The notes: generated by a model from the sequence alone, not told the origin. A DNA stretch of 64,000 bases from Amborella trichopoda (GCF_000471905.2 NW_006499705.1:6587564-6651563), one strand, 5' to 3'. Positions 23,100 to 35,639 are shown, counted from the stretch's first letter. Program-made: numbers and translations.

Positions 23100-25077
23100 C
23101 ATAGAATCAAGAAATGAGAACATAAGAAATTTACCGAACGATTTACCCTCATTCAGTGCTAGGGGGTAGGATCCGCTAGTGTCTTCACAAAGAGATGCTT
23201 ACATATGTAAATCTATGGAAAAAACCCAAGTGCTGAACACTTTTGTCTTTGCTTTCTTTAATTTCTTTAAGGACTCCATTACATCACCTGGGTAACTTAC
23301 AAAGGGAGCTAAATGCAATATTATGGCTTCATGGTGTGCATAAGATGGGACTTGTTCAAGACTGGTGTTGACAATGTGCGGGGCATTCTATGACATAGTT
23401 TGGAAATGATAAGCCCATCAGAAGTAGTTTTTTTGGTGCAATTAGAAGTCTGAAACTTTGTCAGGCAATAACTTTGTTCACAGTTATCCAAATCAGATAT
23501 TTCTGGTTTGATTCAGATGTCTCACTAAATCTACTGTTTAGTAGGATTATCTCAATTTTATGTTACTTAGTTCATCAGAATCTAAGGGATTATCTTCTTG
23601 ACATATCTATTTTAAAGCCAATGATGTGGAAGATAGGTTTAAGAGAGGGGTAATAATTGATTCCTTCCTCCCCTTCTTTTTTTTTTCTCTCCCCTTTGAC
23701 ATAGGTCTGTTTGTTTGTACTCTTTGGAATGTAACTTAATGTATACTTGTTCCTACTAACTCTTTATTCACAATCTCTTATTTGATATATAGAGGGTTAT
23801 TCTAGAATTCACCATAGTAATAGTGATTTTAGAAAAGTCTACTCCTAAACTTTGAACATCCCTAAAAAAAAATTACAATTATATGAATATATTCTTCATT
23901 GTCACATTAAAACAAAACATAAAATGTAATTGTAGGGTAGAGAGATGGCTTGGGGATTCATGGGATATAGAGAGAGATTTGGGGGCTTCACGGGATATAT
24001 ATGGAGAGAGATTTGGGGGCCTCACGGAGAGATTTGGGGGTATAGAGAGATGGCTGAGGCAAAGCACCATTGCTCAGAACCAGCAACCACTCATTAAGTC
24101 ATTAAAGCCAAGCACAGGCCACCACCATTGCTCAGAACCAGCAATCACCCATGCAATCGTCCTGCAACTTCTTTTAGTTTCTTCCTTTGTAGAATTGAAA
24201 CCCAAGGATAAATGTGAGAGAAATCAGCCATGCCATCCTTTTAGACAAGCCTTTTTCCTGTTTCTCTCTCTCTCTTGCTAGTGAAGTCCTGCTTCTTTCT
24301 ATCTCTTATTTTTGTTTCTTTACTTGAGAAAGGCATCCAAATGTTTAATGGAGCTCTCTCTCTATCTTTTCTTTTGTCTTTAATTTGGAAAGGAAAGCAA
24401 AATGTTTTACTTGTTGCAGCTCTGTGCTGGGAAGGAGAGACACAGAGAAAGAGTTTTGGACGCTTCACAAGGGTAGAGAGAGTGTGTCTGAGTGGCGTCA
24501 CTGTGGAGAGAGAGAGGGGGAGACTCTCGGGCTCCACGGGAAGAGGTCTTTTATTTTAAAATTACATCCCATATACTTCTATAAAACTTATGGCCACACT
24601 CCTCATTTTTTAGTTTTATATATCACGAGTCTCAATAATTCAAAACATGTCTTGAGGTGTAAAAATTTTAAATTTTATATATTTTAATGCTTAAGCTAAT
24701 TTTATTCATTTTAAATTTTTCTTTTTTTGTTCCAAACAAATATAAGGAAGATATATCATTTCTAAACACAATCATTTCTCTCTCTTCACGTGATTTTCCT
24801 ATAAATCTCTCTCTACCTATTTTCCCACTCTCTCTTGTCCTGTATATTTCAATCTCTCTCTCCCCCATTCGAGAGACAGAGGGTGAATGTTAGAGAGAAA
24901 AATTTAAGAGGGAAATTTATCATGAAGGATTTAGAATGAGCATATCTTTTTTATATTTGTTAAGGTTAAAAAAATAGTTAAAATTAGGTAAAGTTAATCA
25001 AGGGGTTATGAGATATATTTTGAATTTTTGAGTCTGTTGAGATATGAAAACAAAAAATAAAGGGTACGAGGATATGA
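23100..25077. other. Intergenic with short tandem repeats
   Basis: No gene. At about 23968-24050 a unit like AGAGATTTGGGGGCYTCACGG occurs about three times. CACCATTGCTCAGAACCAGC occurs at about 24064 and again at 24123. The rest is rich in CT and GA runs that create spurious open frames on both strands. Confidence 0.55.
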
Positions 25078-25497
25078 TTGTCCCAATCACAATGTCATAT
25101 CTCTACAATATTTTATTTTTAATTTTTTTTCCTATAAACTATTTGACATCAAATTTTGCACGTCCAATCCTCTATTAAACTTGCACTAGCAAAAAAATAT
25201 TAAAAAAGTATTTTCAATAAAATAAAATGACCAAAAGTACCTCTGAAAGTTTCAAGGGGTATTTTGATTATTATATTTTATCGAAAATTTATTTTTAATA
25301 TTTTTTATAGGTGTGCCTCAATGAGAAGATGGCACGTCCAAAATTCATATTCATACAATTTGTATAAAAATAAATAAAAATAAAATACTTTGAAACGTCG
25401 GATCTAAGATCAAACAGTGAGTGGCTCTCTTGATCAAAACTGGACGGCTGGAAGCATAGATCTTCTACGATGTAAGGGAAGTATAGAAACCTTTCCC
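25078..25497. repeat. Left-truncated copy of the 25549-26059 element
   Basis: About 420 bp that match the right four-fifths of the element at 25549-26059 in the same orientation, from CCAATCACAATGTCA to a terminal ATAGAAACCTTTCCC. The matching left end with its inverted repeat is missing. Both copies are followed by TTGTTTTA. Confidence 0.75.
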
Positions 25498-25548
25498 TTG
25501 TTTTATTTGATAATAAATAATACATTCATGTAATTGTAATTGTTTTAG

Positions 25549-26059
25549 GGCAAGCTTTCTATGCTTCCCCTACAGCATAGAAGTTCTATCTTCCCCCGTA
25601 TCCAACCGTCCATTCTGAATTGAGAGCTAAGATTGCCCCAATCACAATGTCACATCTTTACACTATTTTATTTTTAATTTTTTTTTCTATAAACTATTTT
25701 GACACCAAATTTTGGATGTCCATTCCTCTATTAAACTCGCACTAGCGAAAAATATATAAAAAAACTATTTTCAATAAAATAAAATAATCAAAATACGCCT
25801 AAAAGTTTTAAGGGGTGTTGTGGTCATTATATTTTATCAAAAATTTATTTTTAATATTTTTTATAGGTGCGACCCAATGAGAAGATGTCACATACCAAAC
25901 TTCATATTCATACAATTTGTATAAAAAAACTAAAAATAAAATACTTTGAGATGTCGGATCTAAGATTAAACGGTGAGGGACTTTCTTGATCAAAATTGGG
26001 CGGCTGTATGGGGAGGATAGAACTTCTATGCTGTAGGGAAATCATAGAAACTTTTCCCC
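25549..26059. mobile_element. MITE with ~60-bp inverted ends and a 9-bp duplication
   Basis: The left end GGCAAGCTTTCTATG and right end CATAGAAACTTTTCCCC are inverted and continue for about 60 bp through CCCTACAGCATAGAAGTTCT. Flanks TTGTTTTAG (25540-25548) and TTGTTTTAA (26060-26068) match at 8 of 9 bases. It is non-coding, 511 bp long. The 9-bp flank points to a Mutator-type mobiliser. A truncated copy lies immediately upstream, and a diverged one near 27990-28260. Confidence 0.8.
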
Positions 26060-26280
26060 TTGTTTTAAAGGCAATTTACTATATGAGAGTAGACTTTTCT
26101 ATAATTACCATTAGTATGGTGAAAAATAACTCATATATATATAATTACCATTATATATATATATATATATATATGAACAAAAAACGGCTCATGAATGGAG
26201 GAAAAGTACTGTGGTACTTATTTACAAGAACAAAAAAGATATATAGATTTGTACGAACTATCGAGGGGTCAAACTTATGA

Positions 26281-27674
26281 GTCACACTATGAAGATGTTG
26301 GAGAGAGTGATTGAGCAATAACTATGGCATGAAACGAGTATATCAATAAACCAATCCAATTTTATGCCAAGGAAGTCAACAATTGAGGCTATTTTCCTTC
26401 TTAAGCAATTGATTGGGAAGTTTATGACGAAGAGAAAATACCTCCACATGGTCTTTATTGATCTAGAAAAAACTTATGATGAAGTACCTCAAGATTTAAT
26501 TTAGTGGGTGTTAGAAAAGAAATGAGTCTCTAGATATTATATCGACTTAGTGAGAGATATGTATGAGGGAGTATTCACTAGTGAACGAGCAACTAGTAGA
26601 GAGACTAGTGAGTTTTTAGAGGCGATAGGTTTACATCAGGGGTTAGCATTGTGGCTATATAGATAACTTAATTAGGCATTTACACGATAAGGTACCAGTG
26701 TTGTATGTTGTTCGCGGACGACATAGTTTGATCAATGAGACCTAAAACGACATCAACACAAAGTTAGAACTTTGGACGGATGTTTTAGAATATAAAGGTT
26801 TTAAAATCAGCCAGTCTAAGACATAGTATATGGAATGCAAGTTAGTAATAATAAGAGTAGAGGTTGAGGTCATGGTGGTAGTACCACTTGAGCCTCAACT
26901 ACCGGTCTAGGTTTCGATTCCTATTGACGCATTCGAAAATCGCTAATTATTTCTAAAAATGGGTAGGGGCCTAGATTCCCCACTAATCTACCCAAAAAAA
27001 AAAAAGAGAAAAAGAGCAGAGGCAAGGAAATAGTTAAGACTGATGACCAAGAAATTAAAACAGAACGCACTTTCGATATCTTGGGTCAGCAAGTCAGAAA
27101 AATGGAGAAATTGAGGAAGTTGTCGCACATAGAATTAGAGATGGGTAGGTGAAGTGGAGATGTGCAAACATAGTTTTATGTGATCGCAACATATACAAAT
27201 GAAGCTGAAGAGAAAGTTCTATTAGATAATTGCAATAACAGCTTTGCTCTATGGGGTGTAATATTAGGCGGTCTAGAAACAACATACCCATATGATGAGT
27301 GTAGCTAAGATGATGATGTTGAGATGGATGAGTGGCATGACAATACGTGATATAATTTGAAATGAATACATATTGGAGAACTTAGGTATGACTTCAATAG
27401 ATGATAAGATAAGAGAAAGTAGACTTAGGTGGGGCAGACCGTGTATAGCGTAGACCCATTATAACATCTGTTAGGAGGTGCGAGTTAGTTCAAATAGAAA
27501 GCTTAAAAAGAGCAAGGGGTAGGGCCAAAACGATATGGTTAAAAGTAATAAGAAAAGATATGGGGACTTTCTGACCTCATTAAGGTTATAGCCCTTGATA
27601 GAGTAGAATGGTGGACTAGGATTCGTGTAGTCGACCCAAAATAGTTGGAAAAAGTCTCTGACGATGATGATTTG
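26281..27674 (+). mobile_element. Degenerate RTE-type LINE (reverse transcriptase fragment)
   Basis: Frames with many stops still read a plant RTE polymerase in order: NQSNFMPRKSTIEAIFLLKQ, then HMVFIDLEKTYDEVP, LHQG, FADDIV (partly frame-shifted), KLELWTDVLEYKGFKI, TKT-like sequence and YMECK. The tail matches the RTE C-terminal region and ends GTTGGAAAAAGTCTCTGACGATGATGAT. The 5' part is missing and a SINE interrupts it at 26864-27011. The N gap at 27692 hides the right flank, so the target duplication cannot be read. Confidence 0.8.
26864..27011 (+). mobile_element. tRNA-derived SINE nested in the RTE LINE
   Basis: A 148-bp insert begins TTGAGGTCATGGTGGTAG, has a B-box-like GGTTTCGATTCC and ends in an A-run. 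It is bounded by AAGAGTAGAGG (26853-26863) and AAGAGCAGAGG (27012-27022), an 11-bp duplication with one mismatch. The LINE frame (SNNKSR, then GKEIVKTDDQEIK) resumes directly after it. Box A is only loosely recognisable. Confidence 0.7.
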
Positions 27675-27691
27675 TTCGTATAGAAATTCAT

Positions 27692-27918
27692 NNNNNNNNN
27701 NNNNNNNNNNNNNNNNNNNNNNNNNNNNNNNNNNNNNNNNNNNNNNNNNNNNNNNNNNNNNNNNNNNNNNNNNNNNNNNNNNNNNNNNNNNNNNNNNNNN
27801 NNNNNNNNNNNNNNNNNNNNNNNNNNNNNNNNNNNNNNNNNNNNNNNNNNNNNNNNNNNNNNNNNNNNNNNNNNNNNNNNNNNNNNNNNNNNNNNNNNNN
27901 NNNNNNNNNNNNNNNNNN
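27692..27918. other. Assembly gap (227 N) next to a TA microsatellite
   Basis: An unresolved run of N, followed by (TA)n at 27919-27939 and a further single N at 27940. The repeat probably caused the gap. Confidence 0.99.
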
Positions 27919-27989
27919 AATATATATATATATATATATNTAATAAATTCCCAATGAATCCTAGTTTGATCTAATGGCCACGATTGTAT

Positions 27990-28260
27990 TCTGTATTTGA
28001 ATTTTATATTTTTTTTTTACAAATTCAAATCACTTGAAATTTGGAACATCTATTATTAAAAATAGGTGAATCTAATATAAATATCAAAAAACTAATTCAC
28101 AAAAATAAAATAAACCAAAATACTCTTGAAATTTTAAAGGTATTTTGGTCAATTGTTTTTAGAATTATTTTTTAATATTTCTATTAGGTGCATCTTGATG
28201 AGAAAAGTGAATGTCCAAATTTTATATGATTTAAATTTATAAAAAAACAATTTAACAAAA
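27990..28260. repeat. Diverged third copy of the 25.5-kb MITE interior
   Basis: Shares the order of blocks with 25660-25940: ATTTTATATTTTTTTTT, a conserved ACAAAAATAAAATAAAC-like block, TTTAAAGGTATTTTGGTC, TTTTTAATATTTCTATTAGG and GATGAGAAAAG. Divergence is high and the ends are not recognisable. Confidence 0.55.
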
Positions 28261-29401
28261 AGGGGGAAATCTGGAGCTGGTCATAACCATTATTGGGTGC
28301 CTATATTCACACCTGGCCTTAAGGGCAAATAAGATAAGGCTCGGGACATCCAAATGGGTCCTAAATTTTAACATATGCAATCTTCTAAAACCATATCTCA
28401 ACTCTTATACACCCAATCCTACCGATCATAGGCATTATGCATAATTGTCACCCACATCTCATGCTTGGTGCAGAGTTTGTGTGTGGCGCCATTAAGGATA
28501 TTCATCTTACTATTATCAATAAGCGGAAAAAAGAAGTTCTTTGCTCCTTTGCCTATTATCAGATAGCACCTTTTGCGGCATTTTCTACACAAGTGAGGCC
28601 CTAAAAGCGTCATGCACAAGTGCCTCGTGGTACTAAACCTGCACACTAGGATGAAAGTTATAGTACTAATCCTCCACCCAAACAGGCCATTGGCTTGTGA
28701 GTGTAGGACTCAAACTTCAGGTCTGCCCTCCCTCCAGGATTTGATGCTTTGTAAACCTACAATCCTAAACATACAGCTTGAACTCATTTTAGATGGCTTT
28801 TGTTGTGATTTGAGCACCAAGCATAGGATGCCATTTGACGTAGTTCAAAAAGTTGGCCACTGATGTCACGTTTTTTTCTCTCAAAATCTGCCAGTGAGAA
28901 GACTTGAGCATATGAAAACACTGGGAGCATCGATTCTTGCTTGATTATTGGGATTTTTCAGTTTTTTTTGTTCACTGAGAGCATTGATTCTTGCTTGGTT
29001 ATTGGGATTTCAGTTTTTTTTGTTTGAAACCTTTCTCTCTCTTGCACCAGGAGGAGAACAATGTAAAGTTGGATGGTTCCTCAATAATGGGTAGAAAGTA
29101 GAAACACACATATGGGTGATTATTCATCAATAGTATCTATCTTAATAGCATCAATGGGAAAAATAATGCTGAATGGGAATCTAATGCCATCCAGGTGCAA
29201 GTGCCAGTGCCCCCCACTTCAAATGTTTGTATTCTCTCTTGGTTCCCAATATCAACACGAATAAGCTAGCTGTATGCCTAATGTTCAAATTCTAATGTCA
29301 CTTGCATGCACTCATATAAATATGAGTGCGTATAGTCACACCAACTAGGACTGGACCAAGTAACTTGTTAGGTGGTTGGCCCGTTCCAAGAAGAAGAGAG
29401 G
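28261..29401. other. Intergenic upstream of the small basic-protein gene
   Basis: No gene recognised. A direct duplication of about 50 bp around GATTCTTGCTTG and TTATTGGGATTT occurs at ~28927-29024. The last few hundred bases should hold the promoter of the gene at 29402. Confidence 0.45.
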
Positions 29402-29745
29402 ATGGCATCGATGAAGGCCGAAAAACCTGCTGCTGCAGCAACTATGTTTGGTCAACCTAAGAAACCCTCTGAGGTTACTGCTGCAAAGGCCCAGCCCTCC
29501 AAGCCGGCCCCAAAGAAGTCCGAACAGAAGCCTCGAGAGCCTAAGAAGAAGGTTAGCTGGACCGAATGCATGCACACCCCATCTCTCTCTCTCTCTCTTG
29601 CTCCCTCCCTCCCACTCTTTCTCTCTCATGCACATACACACTATTGAAAGTAATACAGTGTGCTCCTTTCCATGAAATGCTCGGACTCCTCATATCTCGT
29701 TTGTCATTTCAGGCTAAAGGTGGGAAGCCGGGTGCAAAGAACTGA
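29402..29745 (+). CDS. Small basic Lys/Ala/Pro-rich protein, 60 residues, function unknown
   Basis: I do not recognise this protein. Two exons, 29402-29551 and 29713-29745, joined by a 161-bp GT-AG intron in phase 0, give 60 residues. The start ATG sits in a good context (GAGGATGGCA). The sequence begins MASMKAEKPAAAATMFGQPK, then a Lys/Pro/Ala-rich stretch with KPREPKKK, then AKGGKPGAKN. There is no hydrophobic segment and no folded domain. The charge suggests nucleic-acid or ribosome contact, or a disordered organelle-imported peptide, but that is a guess. Low complexity makes a chance frame possible. The clean intron, the good start context and sense codons up to both splice sites argue for a real gene. 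It could also be the 3' part of a longer gene. Confidence 0.55.
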
Positions 29746-31203
29746 CGAACAAACATGCAAGACCCTATGCAGTGTTTAGTGGATTAGTTTGGCACATTTC
29801 AATCATCTAAAGGATTTTATATTACAGTCCTTCATCACTCAGTTTCCATGTAGTGTGTGTGCTGTGCTTATGCTAATGAAATAATAAACCATATGTTTTA
29901 AAGGAAAGAGAGACCATGTCTCGAGGTATGACAAGATTATATAGTATCTTGGGACAGTAATACCCAACGAATGCATCGCTTGCATTGTCCTCCCAACCTT
30001 CTTCTGTATCTTCTCTCTTGTAAAGAGCAACCATCTTTAGTCCCAAGAAATGTGAAATCATACATGAAAAATGATGGCCGGACATGAATCGAGCTCTTTG
30101 AGAATTGAAAAAAGAAAAGAAAAAAGAAGAAGATAAAAACTGATCAATTCAAGGATTCTAATTTTCTTGAAGTTTCGGGGAAAAAAGCGATGAGGCATGC
30201 AGGGATATTTGCAGCTTGATTTGTTCACAAAAACCTAAAACATATGACTCACGTGGATGAACTTAAAATTATAAACACGATCAAAGAGCATGATGTGCAG
30301 CTTGATAGCTATCACCATTGCAAATAGTGTCTTGTATCATATTCTACGATATTGAAACTCGATACTTGGGTGATATTTTTAATAAGCATACTCCCTTTAT
30401 GCATAATATTTAGAGGGAAAGGCTCTTTATTTTGGGATTGTTTACAAATAGATCATTTGTCTTTTGTACATGGAAGTCACAATCATTCTTGTTCTTTAAA
30501 TTTCAAAATGGGTGGTTATAAGAGTGTCATTGAATAGACACAAAGTTCCAAATTTTTTTTTTTTTGAACTTCTTGACTCACCCCAAACCATCCAATTTGA
30601 CATCTTACTAGTGAGAATGATTGTGACCACTATGTACAAAAAATAAATAGTCTCTTTGTAGACAATCATTTTTATTTTTCTTTGAAATAAGAACATGCCC
30701 ACTTTTTTTATGGGAAAAGTATATTACAAGAAACTAGGGAAAACCATAATCATCATCACCGTCTGTGGACACGATGGATGGTTAGGAGAGAAAATGGGAC
30801 TTGCCCTTATGGTTATATCATTCCTTGGTCATCCCAACATAGCGCACACCTAAGCTTTAATATTTCAAGAATATATATAGCACTTATCTCTACAATAATG
30901 CTATGGTCCCATTTTCGTTGTTAATTAAAGGCTATATATAGAAAGAAAAAACTGTTGAATAACGAAAACACTTTCCGAGCCCTTTATTACACAGTAATGC
31001 CATGGTGCCAGTGATGTCAGGCATTCTTTCAATTTCACGAAATTTAGTACACAGTAATGCCATATACGAATTCCAGTGAGGATAGCATCCATGGTGCCAT
31101 TGATGTCATGCATTCTTTCAATTTCACGAAGCCAAGGATGACATAAGACAGCAAAACTATTTCCCCCAAAAAAAAGAATGAGAGTGAAATCTCAAATGGC
31201 AGT
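29746..31203. other. Intergenic between two convergent genes
   Basis: Contains the 3' UTRs of the plus-strand small gene and the minus-strand MPH2 gene. A tandem duplication of about 90 bp occurs at ~30985-31131: CATGGTGCCA/TTGATGTCA then CATTCTTTCAATTTCACGAA occurs twice, each near ACACAGTAATGCCAT. No other gene seen. Confidence 0.55.
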
Positions 31204-34101
31204 TCAAAGGCCTTTCAACTGTCCTGTCAATCCAGTTAAGGAGGTCCATTTCTCCAAAGCGCTGGCAGATGACACAAAAGCACCCTTCGACGAGTCGAGG
31301 TCTCTCTTGGACACTGCAGCCAAAATAACTTCCTTAAGTTCCAGAATGATATCTTGAAAATTGTAGGAAGAGAAAGAATGGATAAGGAATCAAGTGGTCA
31401 CCTGATGAAATTAAGGATGCCAAGGAGGAATTAAATACATCCACCTCAGACTTCTCCTCTGGACTAGAGCTGAGCTGAGAAAGCATAATGCATTAGAGTG
31501 ATTAATGCTGGATGGCAAACGCAATAATCAGAAACAATGAGGAAAAATTATGAGAGGAGTTTGAAGAACACCTTTATGAAGGCTATATTGATATTTTTGA
31601 CCCACTCTGAATCTGGACTTGGACCAAGAACAGAGCTAGCAGTCAACAAATCATTCTTGTCTATGGCTTCTCCCACTCTGCTTAGCTTGTACACAAGATC
31701 CTGCAAATATGCTGCAACAGGGATGCATAAAAAAGCCGAGAACCTCATCACTTTGTCTATAATATTAAATATGATAAACTACGGAAACAACGACACCTGG
31801 TTCTCTTTGTCCCCTATTGTTAGACACCAACCCAATTCGAACAGAGAAACCTCATTCCAGCAGGGACATTGTTGGAATTAGTTCACCATGTCCATTGTTT
31901 GAAAAAATTGTGAGAGCAGGTGAAACCCTCAGAAGGATATAGTATTTCAAATATTAAAGATCCACAAAAACATGTATATGAACATTATATGCATGTACAT
32001 GCAAGGTTTGTGCCATTTATTTACCCTAAGTGGTATGGGGCTCTCCATCACAATCACTAATATTTTAGAAGCAAACATTTAGAACAAAGTTCAGAAAACT
32101 CATCTCAGCCAAGGTACTCTGCCCTTGGCCGGGCAAGGAACTCATCCGAGTCCACACACGTACAACCAAAAAATGATCAAAAGAATAGGTAAAAAAAAAA
32201 AAGTTAAAAAAATAAAAAAATAAAAAGGTAATAGAAAGCATTAGAAGACTAAAAAGATGGACAAGATCTATAATTTGAATAATTGCAGAAAATTAAGAAA
32301 AAAAGTTAAAAAATCATAAAGTTCTCAAATCATATCAAAAACTACCAAGATCATCTAAAAACTTATTTCTAACAAATACAATGGTATTTCCAAATCTTCT
32401 ACATTTGTATATCTTTCTACTACATTTATAAGGGTGGGGCAAGTTACCGTGGAAATCAGCCCTCTTTGACCTCGCCCATAGGGCGGGTCTGAGTAACTTG
32501 CAATGCTGATTTAGAATATTTTGTGAAGCCAGTAACGTTATAGAAGTGATTCAAGCAAATAACAAAGATTGCCTGGAGTACGTTCAGATAATTCTTTAAA
32601 AATGCATGTAAGCTGTTCTCGTTGAGCAATACAGTGATTAGAGAATTGCTTTTGGCGCATGTAAAAGTACATATCTTTTCCTGTAACACATTGAGCTAAT
32701 TCTACAAACTTCAAAATTCTAATCATACATGATCAAAGATGGATGTCACTTCTTTTGGTAATAATGATAAAATATGTTATGTCCTAATGAGTAGGTTGAA
32801 ATTGCACATAACTCATGTCACCAGCAATTCAGATAACTTTAGGTGGCCATAGTGTTCGGTAGGAACAGGCATTGACTGAAGAGGATGTTGCAGGTTTTTT
32901 CATCAGAGCTTCATTGAATCGAATGGTGTCTGTCAAATTTATGGGGTAGGTGGTGTTTTCCTTGGTTTGTGATGGGCTCTAGAGCCAATTAGAGGTCTTC
33001 AATTTTGAGAAAAGCCATAAAATACTGAACCAAGTGGTTGAAAGCACAAGCCGAGGATGTTCCTAGAGGGGGAGAAGGTCAACAATCACCACATCCATTG
33101 GGGCGAGTCGTGCTAGGATGCCTCAAATCGTGGCCTCGGAAACTAGCAATTCAACCAGCTAATCGAGCAAATACCGGCCGCTAAAAAAAATTGTTAAAAA
33201 ATTACAAAAAAATCTAAAAAAACATGTAAAATATATCTAAAGCACAATTAAATAAAACATATCCATATCCAAATGAAGTTGAAAATTCAGTGAAAATAAT
33301 GGATTTTAATAAATCAATTTTGTCCCCCGGGGATATTTTTGAACTTTTTTTTTTTAAATGAAACATGAGAATTTATAAGCAAAACACTTTATGCCAAAAT
33401 GATAAAAAATATTAAAAATGCGTTCCAAATAAATTTCTTTCTTTTTATTTTATTTTCTTTTACTTTTTTTTTTTTTTTCTTTTTTGCATTTTCCAATCTT
33501 TGCCGAAATGAATAAAAACATTAAAAAATACATTACAAACAAATCCCTTGTCTTTTGTGTTTTTTTTTTAACACCCTATTATTAGAACACCAAAACCGGC
33601 CAAAGTAACCCGCCAGTGGCCAGATGTGATCAAACCAGACGGTTCGGTTGCGTTTGAACCGGCCAATATTACGAACACTAGTCTTATGCATAAAATGCAG
33701 AATGAAAAGAGTAGAGACCGGTATAATAATATATATGATAGTAGTAAGAAAAAGGAAGTAATTGTATGAGAGAGACCAGTTTCATTGGCGGAGGAATTAA
33801 TGACGCCTTGCCTCTCAAGTCTCTTCTTCCTGTCCCTTTTGACCATCTCCAAAAGCTCTTCATCATCCTCCGCTTCAAGAATCACAGACTTGGAAACTGG
33901 GGGCAGAGAGAGAAAGAGGCCTCCTCCCAATCCTATGATGCTCCACCTCCTGCTTATGTTCATGTTGCTGCAAACAACATTCAATCCTCCTCCTCCTCTT
34001 CCTCTTGTTGGTGTGCTTTGAAGCGTGGTGGTTACACGTTCTGGAGAAGAAGAAGAAGTTGCATTTATATTTGGCAGAAATTGCGAGAGAAGCAACGCCA
34101 T
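31204..34101 (-). CDS. MPH2: MPH2 / thylakoid lumen 16.5-kDa-like protein
   Basis: Four exons, complement(31204..31313, 31402..31474, 31572..31711, 33777..34101), give 215 residues with consistent phases and GT-AG sites. The known Arabidopsis family member (At4g02530) is a lumen protein that helps maintain photosystem II under strong light. The N-terminus has a Ser/Thr-rich transit region, a twin-arginine ISRRWSIIGLGGG at 49-61 and a hydrophobic stretch ending near EAEDD (~76-80), which fits Tat export to the lumen. The mature part reads VKRDRKKRLERQG, YLQDLVYKLSRVGEAIDKND, TEWVK-like SEWVKNINIAFIK, LSSSPEEKSEVDVFNSSLAS and finally FVSSASALEKWTSLTGL. The start at 34101 is the ATG giving the full signal. 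The first intron is 2065 bp and holds simple repeats but no clear element. Confidence 0.92.
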
Positions 34102-34400
34102 TGTTATTCCTGCACTTTCCCCTGTTCTCTCTCTCACCTCCAAAAAGGCGATTGGGATAAGGCGAGGACAAGCTCGTTCAGCCCAGTTATTATGGACCCA
34201 CTTCGCTGCCGCATGATCCAACTCCACACCCCCAATTCCCATCTCATGGAAAAGACCTCAGTCTTCGGAAGACATCTAGAGCTACACTCCACTCAATTTT
34301 TATCACTCTCAATGTTAACTATTAGGGTGCGGCTTCAATTGTGATAGGAAGGATGCGGTTTGTATAGACCCTAAGCTCTAAACAAATAAATTAGGAGAAA
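34102..34400. other. MPH2 upstream region
   Basis: Promoter and 5' UTR side of the minus-strand MPH2 gene. I cannot place a TATA box with confidence. Repeat sequence of MITE family A begins within about 250 bp of the start codon. Confidence 0.45.
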
Positions 34401-34980
34401 TGTGGTTTCAATAATGGAAATTTTTGTGATAGTTTTAAAATATATTTTTATTTTTATTTATAAAGTTTAAAGCTTCAAAAATAGTGTAGATCGACAAATC
34501 TATGAAAACTTGAAAATCTTGAAAATTGACTGTCCAATAATGCATTACAAAATACACTATTTTCAAAACTTGAAATCCATTTTTTCTTCTGTCAGTGCAC
34601 CTTGATGTTGAGATGATCACTTTGAGGATATTTGGACATTAAAACAATATCTTTTAGTAAATTTTTTAAAGCAGGCTCTAGTTTGATTGTTTAGAGCCTC
34701 AGCTCTATATAAACTTTTCCCTAAAAGTGCAAGCTTAAAAAATTCTATGTAAACTTGAAAATCTTGAAAATTGATGGTAAAAAAATGCGTTACAAAATAT
34801 ACTATTTCTAAAACTTGAAATCCTTTTTTTTTTCTTCTGTCCATGGGTCTTGATGTCAAGGTGATAAAATTTGAGAATATTTGGGCATCAAAACAGCCTC
34901 TTCTAGTCAAATTTTTGAGATGGGCTCTAATTTGATTGTTTAGAGCCTCGGCTTTATATAAACTTTTTCCTAAATATTAT
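34400..34980. repeat. Tandem copies related to MITE family A
   Basis: Two adjacent copies of about 240 bp (about 34497-34735 and 34742-34980) share CTTGAAAATCTTGAAAATTG, a TTACAAAATAYACTATTT block, CTTCTGTC, TTGATTGTTTAGAGCCTC and TATATAAACTTTT. The order of blocks matches MITE family A at 4038 and 58560. Only the right ends resemble terminal sequence, so this is a partial or locally duplicated copy. Confidence 0.6.
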
Positions 34981-35639
34981 TACATAGGGTGAACTTCATA
35001 TAAGGTGTCAATATTAAATAATCCAAGTAAGGCATCTTCATGCCTATTCAAAAATATAATTTTAGTGTCATTAATTCTTATATCGACCTTCATGTATTTA
35101 TAAAGTTTAAAACTCCAAAAATGATTTAGAACAATTACATCTACAAGCATTCATTTATCAACCCTTTAATGCTTCTCCCAAATCCATCTCATAAAAAAAG
35201 CCATTCATTTATCAAGCCTATAATGCTTTAAACTTAGATTTTTAGGGGCTTCTTTAGCTTGAATTCATTTAAAATCAATGCCAGTTATTCATTTCAAAAG
35301 AACAGGGGATTCATTCATTCAGAAAAATGCTATGATCAAGCTCTTATTCGGGGCGCTGAGCCATAAGCCCCCCCATCGATTCTTAAGTTCTTTATTTTTA
35401 TTTTATTTTTCAGTTTCATAGTGTTTTCAACATGTTACCATGTATTTATGTAGTTATTCCCGACTTTGAAGTGATTATAGTTGGCGATACCAACGATCTA
35501 TCAGAGAGAGACTTGATCACATTTGGGATAGAATTTGACAAGATCCCTAATATTTTTAATTAACTACGTATAAAGCGAGTTTTCACCAGATCTAGTATCA
35601 GATCGGGCATGGATTCAACTATATACAACTATTAGTACC

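Noticed and set aside
28261..28900. Possible gene upstream of the small basic protein
   Set aside because: Short frames only, no splice-consistent exons and no family signature.
29345..29641. Minus-strand frame rich in Leu, Gly and Arg
   Set aside because: Antisense of the small basic-protein exon plus a CT microsatellite; no conserved motif.
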